Assembly: GCA_963752345.1 (NCBI GenBank) | Contig: CAVVYA010000020.1 | Coordinates: 248,001 to 312,000, forward strand | Source of the DNA: CAVVYA01 sp963752345 | GTDB lineage: Bacteria; Pseudomonadota; Alphaproteobacteria; SMXQ01 | Length of the DNA: 64,000 nt | Direction: 5' to 3' | Shown: in pieces, positions 61,780 to 64,000 of the stretch | Position numbering within the stretch: position 1 is the first letter of the stretch | Layout of the letters: each line of letters opens with the position of its first letter | Position numbers and translations under genes: made by a program | The notes under the pieces: model-generated | The model's database searches: none | Told to the model about the DNA's origin: nothing | Seen by the model: only the letters and a program-made list of their open reading frames with translations

Positions 61780-63036
61780 ATGAAACGATCGGGCGGCGCC
61801 GAGGCGGCGAAAGTGGAACCTACGGTGACTCGTTCGCCCCGCCGCCGGCCCGCCGCGCCAGCGTCGCCCGGCACGCCGGCACGGCCTGCGGACCTCGGCG
61901 GCCCATCATCCGCTCTGCGCGAACCCGGCGCGGTCTCGTCGCCGCTGCTGATCCCAGAGGCGGTTTCCGCGCCGCTGTTGCGATGGTACGACCGGCACCG
62001 CCGGGTGCTGCCGTGGCGCGCCCTGCCCGGCGAGGCGGCCGACCCCTATAAGGTGTGGCTGTCGGAGATCATGCTGCAGCAGACCACGGTCGCCGCGGTC
62101 GGGCCCTATTTCCAGGCCTTTCTCGCGCGCTGGCCGACGGTGCGCGACCTCGCCGCCGCGCCGATCGAGGAGCTGCTCGCCGCCTGGGCCGGGCTCGGCT
62201 ATTACGCCCGCGCGCGCAACCTGCACAAATGCGCCGAGGCCATCGTGCGCGACCATGGCGGGCGCTTCCCCGACAGCGAGGACGGCTTGCGCGCGCTGCC
62301 CGGCATCGGCGGCTATACGGCGGGCGCCATCGCCGCCATCGCCTTCGACCGCAAGGCCGCCGCCGTCGACGGCAATGTCGAGCGCGTGGTGGCGCGGCTG
62401 TTCGCCGTGACCACGCCCTTGCCCGCCGCCAAGCCCGCGCTGCGCGCGCTCACCGCCGAACTGGTGCCCGACCGGCGCGCCGGCGATTTCGCCCAGGCCA
62501 TGATGGATCTCGGCGCCACCATCTGCACGCCGCGCAAGCCGGCCTGCGTGCTCTGCCCGCTGAACGAGGGCTGTGAAGCGCGCCGGCTCGGCATCGCCGC
62601 CGATCTGCCCAAGCGCGCGGAGAAAAGAAGCGCCCGCTGCGCAAGGCGCTCGCCTTCTGGATCGAGCGCGCGGGCGCGGACGGCGCGATCGAGGTGATGC
62701 TGCGCCGCCGCCCGCCCAGAGGACTGCTCGGCGGCATGCTGGAAATTCCGGTGACCGACTGGAAACACGACGCCGATGCGGGCGAGGCGGCCGCGCTCGC
62801 CCAGGCGCCGGCCTTCGCGCCGAAGCTCGCGGCGCGAGCCTGGCGCGTGCTGCCCGGCATCGTGCGCCACGGCTTCACCCATTTCGAGCTCGAGACCACC
62901 GTGTTGGCCGCGCGCGTCGGCGAAAGACGCGACGGCGCCCACGGACGCCATCTGGTGGCCGCGCGACAGGCTCGATTCCGCCGGCCTGCCGACGGTGATG
63001 TGGAAGGTCGCCAAGCATATGGCGGAGCGGGGCTGA
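61780..63036 (+). CDS. mutY: Adenine DNA glycosylase, two frameshifts
   Basis: MutY removes adenine mispaired with 8-oxoguanine. The HhH-GPD core starts at LLRWYDRHRRVLPWRALPGEAADPYKVWLSEIMLQQTTVAAVGPYF; helix-hairpin-helix and catalytic Asp region LRALPGIGGYTAGAIAAIAFDRKAAAVDGNVERVVAR; iron-sulfur cysteines CTPRKPACVLCPLNEGC (C-x6-C-x2-C-x5-C). The C-terminal NUDIX-like half is recovered by frame changes near 62624 (one A missing in a run) and 62925 (one extra base), ending MWKVAKHMAERG. The start is uncertain: ATG 61621 would add 53 residues of low-complexity sequence. Confidence 0.92.
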
Positions 63037-63081
63037 CACTCGCTCTCACACGATGTGTTCGTCCACGATCTGTTCGGCATG

Positions 63082-63139
63082 GCCGACAAATAGGCCGCCG
63101 ACACAGAGGTCCGCCGACAAATAGGCCGCCGACAAATAG
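63082..63139. repeat. Short tandem repeats of a GCCGACAAATAG unit
   Basis: GCCGACAAATAG occurs at 63082-63093, 63113-63124 and 63128-63139; a degenerate copy (GCCGACACAGAG) lies at 63097-63108. The units begin 46 bases after the mutY stop and look like local slippage or duplication. Confidence 0.75.
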
Positions 63140-63202
63140 ATGCTCATGGCCAGCGTCTAGATCCTATGGCCAGCGTCGCACCGACTCGAAGCAAAATAGA
63201 TC

Positions 63203-63295
63203 GTCACCCCCGACTTGGTCCGGGCCCATTGGTCGATGGCGGGCGCTCGGGCGCTTGCACCTATCGTATGGACCCCGGATCAAGTCCGGGGTGAC
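63203..63295. repeat. Inverted intergenic repeat (TPDLIRGP-type)
   Basis: GTCACCCCCGACTTGGTCC... at 63203-63229 is a near-perfect inverted copy of ...GGATCAAGTCCGGGGTGAC at 63268-63295. On the minus strand the right arm reads VTPDLIRGP, the peptide typically produced when this widespread alphaproteobacterial repeat is translated. Confidence 0.85.
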
Positions 63296-63386
63296 GGCTT
63301 TTATGCAGGCTTCATTCGTTCTGGGCATGTCGATGACGGCTTTTATGCCGGCTTCGTTCGTTCTGGCATGTCGATGACGGCTTTTT
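63293..63386. repeat. Direct tandem repeat of about 42 bases
   Basis: Unit 1 (63293-63334) starts GACGGCTTTTATGCAGGC and ends TGGGCATGTCGAT. Unit 2 (63335-63375) is the same with A-to-C and A-to-G changes and one deleted G; a third partial unit (GACGGCTTTTT) starts at 63376. On the minus strand two units read ARTNEAGIKAVIDMP and PRTNEACIKAV. Confidence 0.88.
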
Positions 63387-63662
63387 ACACAGAACCGTCC
63401 GCTATCCGGTTCCGCTTCGCTCGGACCTCTGCCGCGCGTGGATGGTTTTAAGGCGAAGGTGCGCCGCAGCTTGCGACGGCTGGCGGGACGCGCGCCATCA
63501 TCCTGGCGAGGCGAGATGACCCCCGGACCTGACGAGACGGGAGACTGGAGCCGGCCCGGCGAGCCGGAGCGCGGGCATGGGGAGCCGGAGCGCGCGCGCC
63601 ATCCCGCGGCTGCCGGTAGTCCGGGGGCGCGGAGGACGCGGCGCAGCGCGCCGGCTCCGCTC

Positions 63663-64000
63663 ATGCTCTACGAGCCGCCCCGCATCACCACCCTCATGGC
63701 TTTGCCGAGCCGGCCCGCGTCGCCACCTCCGCCGTGCTCGAAGATCTGCTGCGCCGCGCGCCGCCCGACCGGGTGACGCTGGAATGGATCATCGCCAACC
63801 TGCGCGAGCGCTCGTTCGGCGTCGTCATCCTGATGCTGGCGCTGATCGGGCTGCTGCCCGGCGCCTCGCTGCCGATCGCGATCCTGCTGCCGGTGCCGGC
63901 GGTGCAGCTCATCCTGGCGCGGCCCGAGCCCCGGCTGCCGCGCTTCATCGCCAACCGCCGCGTCGCGGTGGCGCGCCTCGCCCGCCTTGTCGCGCGCGTG
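63663..64000 (+). CDS. ExoD-like exopolysaccharide synthesis protein, N-terminal part only, frame uncertain at start
   Basis: The frame from about 63698 reads FAEPARVATSAVLEDLLRRAPPDRVTLEWIIANLRERSFGVVILMLALIGLLPGASLPIAILLPVPAVQLILARPEPRLPRFIANRRVAVARLARL and runs off the window. This is the N-terminal region of ExoD family membrane proteins, first linked to exopolysaccharide synthesis in rhizobia. The likely start, ATG 63663 (MLYEPPRITTLM), is in a different frame, so one base is missing near 63695-63700 or the start lies elsewhere. A hydrophobic segment covers FGVVILMLALIGLLPGASLP. Confidence 0.75.

Larger units (their letters stand above)
63037..63662. other. Repeat-rich intergenic region after mutY
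   Basis: 626 bases without a supported gene. It holds three repeat structures, listed separately. The short frames in it translate to low-complexity or repeat-derived peptide. Confidence 0.6.

Noticed and set aside
63438..63776. A 112-codon frame before the ExoD-like gene.
   Set aside because: Low-complexity Arg/Pro/Gly composition, no domain, and it is out of frame with the conserved ExoD sequence from 63698.
1..64000. Search for tRNA, rRNA, CRISPR array, integrase, transposase or phage genes.
   Set aside because: None was found by eye on either strand. Repeats present are intergenic palindromes or short tandem units without regular spacers.

Overview
The window reads as a chromosomal segment of a GC-rich alphaproteobacterium. 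Lineage clues are the coxB-ctaD-ctaB-coxF-ctaG-coxC cluster, an ATP synthase operon with paired b and b' subunits, a DUF4170 protein, the smc-dsbA-DUF721 block, and dispersed palindromic repeats of the kind common in Rhizobiales-like genomes. The split glycine decarboxylase (gcvPA/gcvPB) and the TctC-type binding proteins fit Hyphomicrobiales, Rhodospirillales or Reyranella-like bacteria. I cannot name a genus. No tRNA, rRNA, CRISPR array, transposase or phage gene was seen.

Layout. 1-3585: purD (cut by the window edge) diverges from xseA and an M23 peptidase. 3642-7615: a minus-strand lipid A/Kdo operon (DUF374, waaA, lpxK, lpxL-like). 7866-13420: pmbA, an amino-acid permease, an ArsB/SLC13-type transporter and ubiD. 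13638-16026: DUF4170, a 58-residue PEP-CTERM peptide behind a near-consensus sigma-54 promoter, a fatty acid hydroxylase and a lipoprotein. 16115-22734: cupin, ubiA, rsmE, gshA, chorismate mutase, DUF1232, VOC protein and tldD. 23192-29545: the aa3-type cytochrome c oxidase cluster with its assembly factors. 29566-37310: M32 carboxypeptidase, thrC, M16 protease, GNAT, yqgE and a ScsB/DsbD-type reductase. 37531-45298: two orphan TctC proteins, peroxiredoxin, a second PEP-CTERM protein, rnhA, thrB, ispH, a CDGSH protein and a lipoprotein. 45563-50337: terminator, tandem glycine riboswitch and gcvT-gcvH-gcvPA-gcvPB. 50659-52106: two tandem paralogous methyltransferases. 52338-54917: atpI-B-E-F'-F. 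55099-64000: phospholipase D-like protein, smc, dsbA, DUF721, mutY, a repeat-rich spacer and the start of an exoD-like gene.

Most of this is conserved housekeeping sequence: respiration, ATP synthesis, one-carbon metabolism, envelope lipid synthesis, ubiquinone, threonine, glutathione and isoprenoid synthesis. The accessory interest lies in the two PEP-CTERM loci, about 25 kb apart. Each has a sigma-54-like -24/-12 element with a shared TTTACA-M-TGCG-YYY-GTC box about 70 bp upstream, which suggests one enhancer-binding regulator for both.

About fourteen conserved genes carry single-base frameshifts, mostly apparent one-base insertions in G/C-rich runs. Because these include genes that should be essential, the shifts look like sequence errors. 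The affected genes are given here as full-length loci with the shift positions stated.
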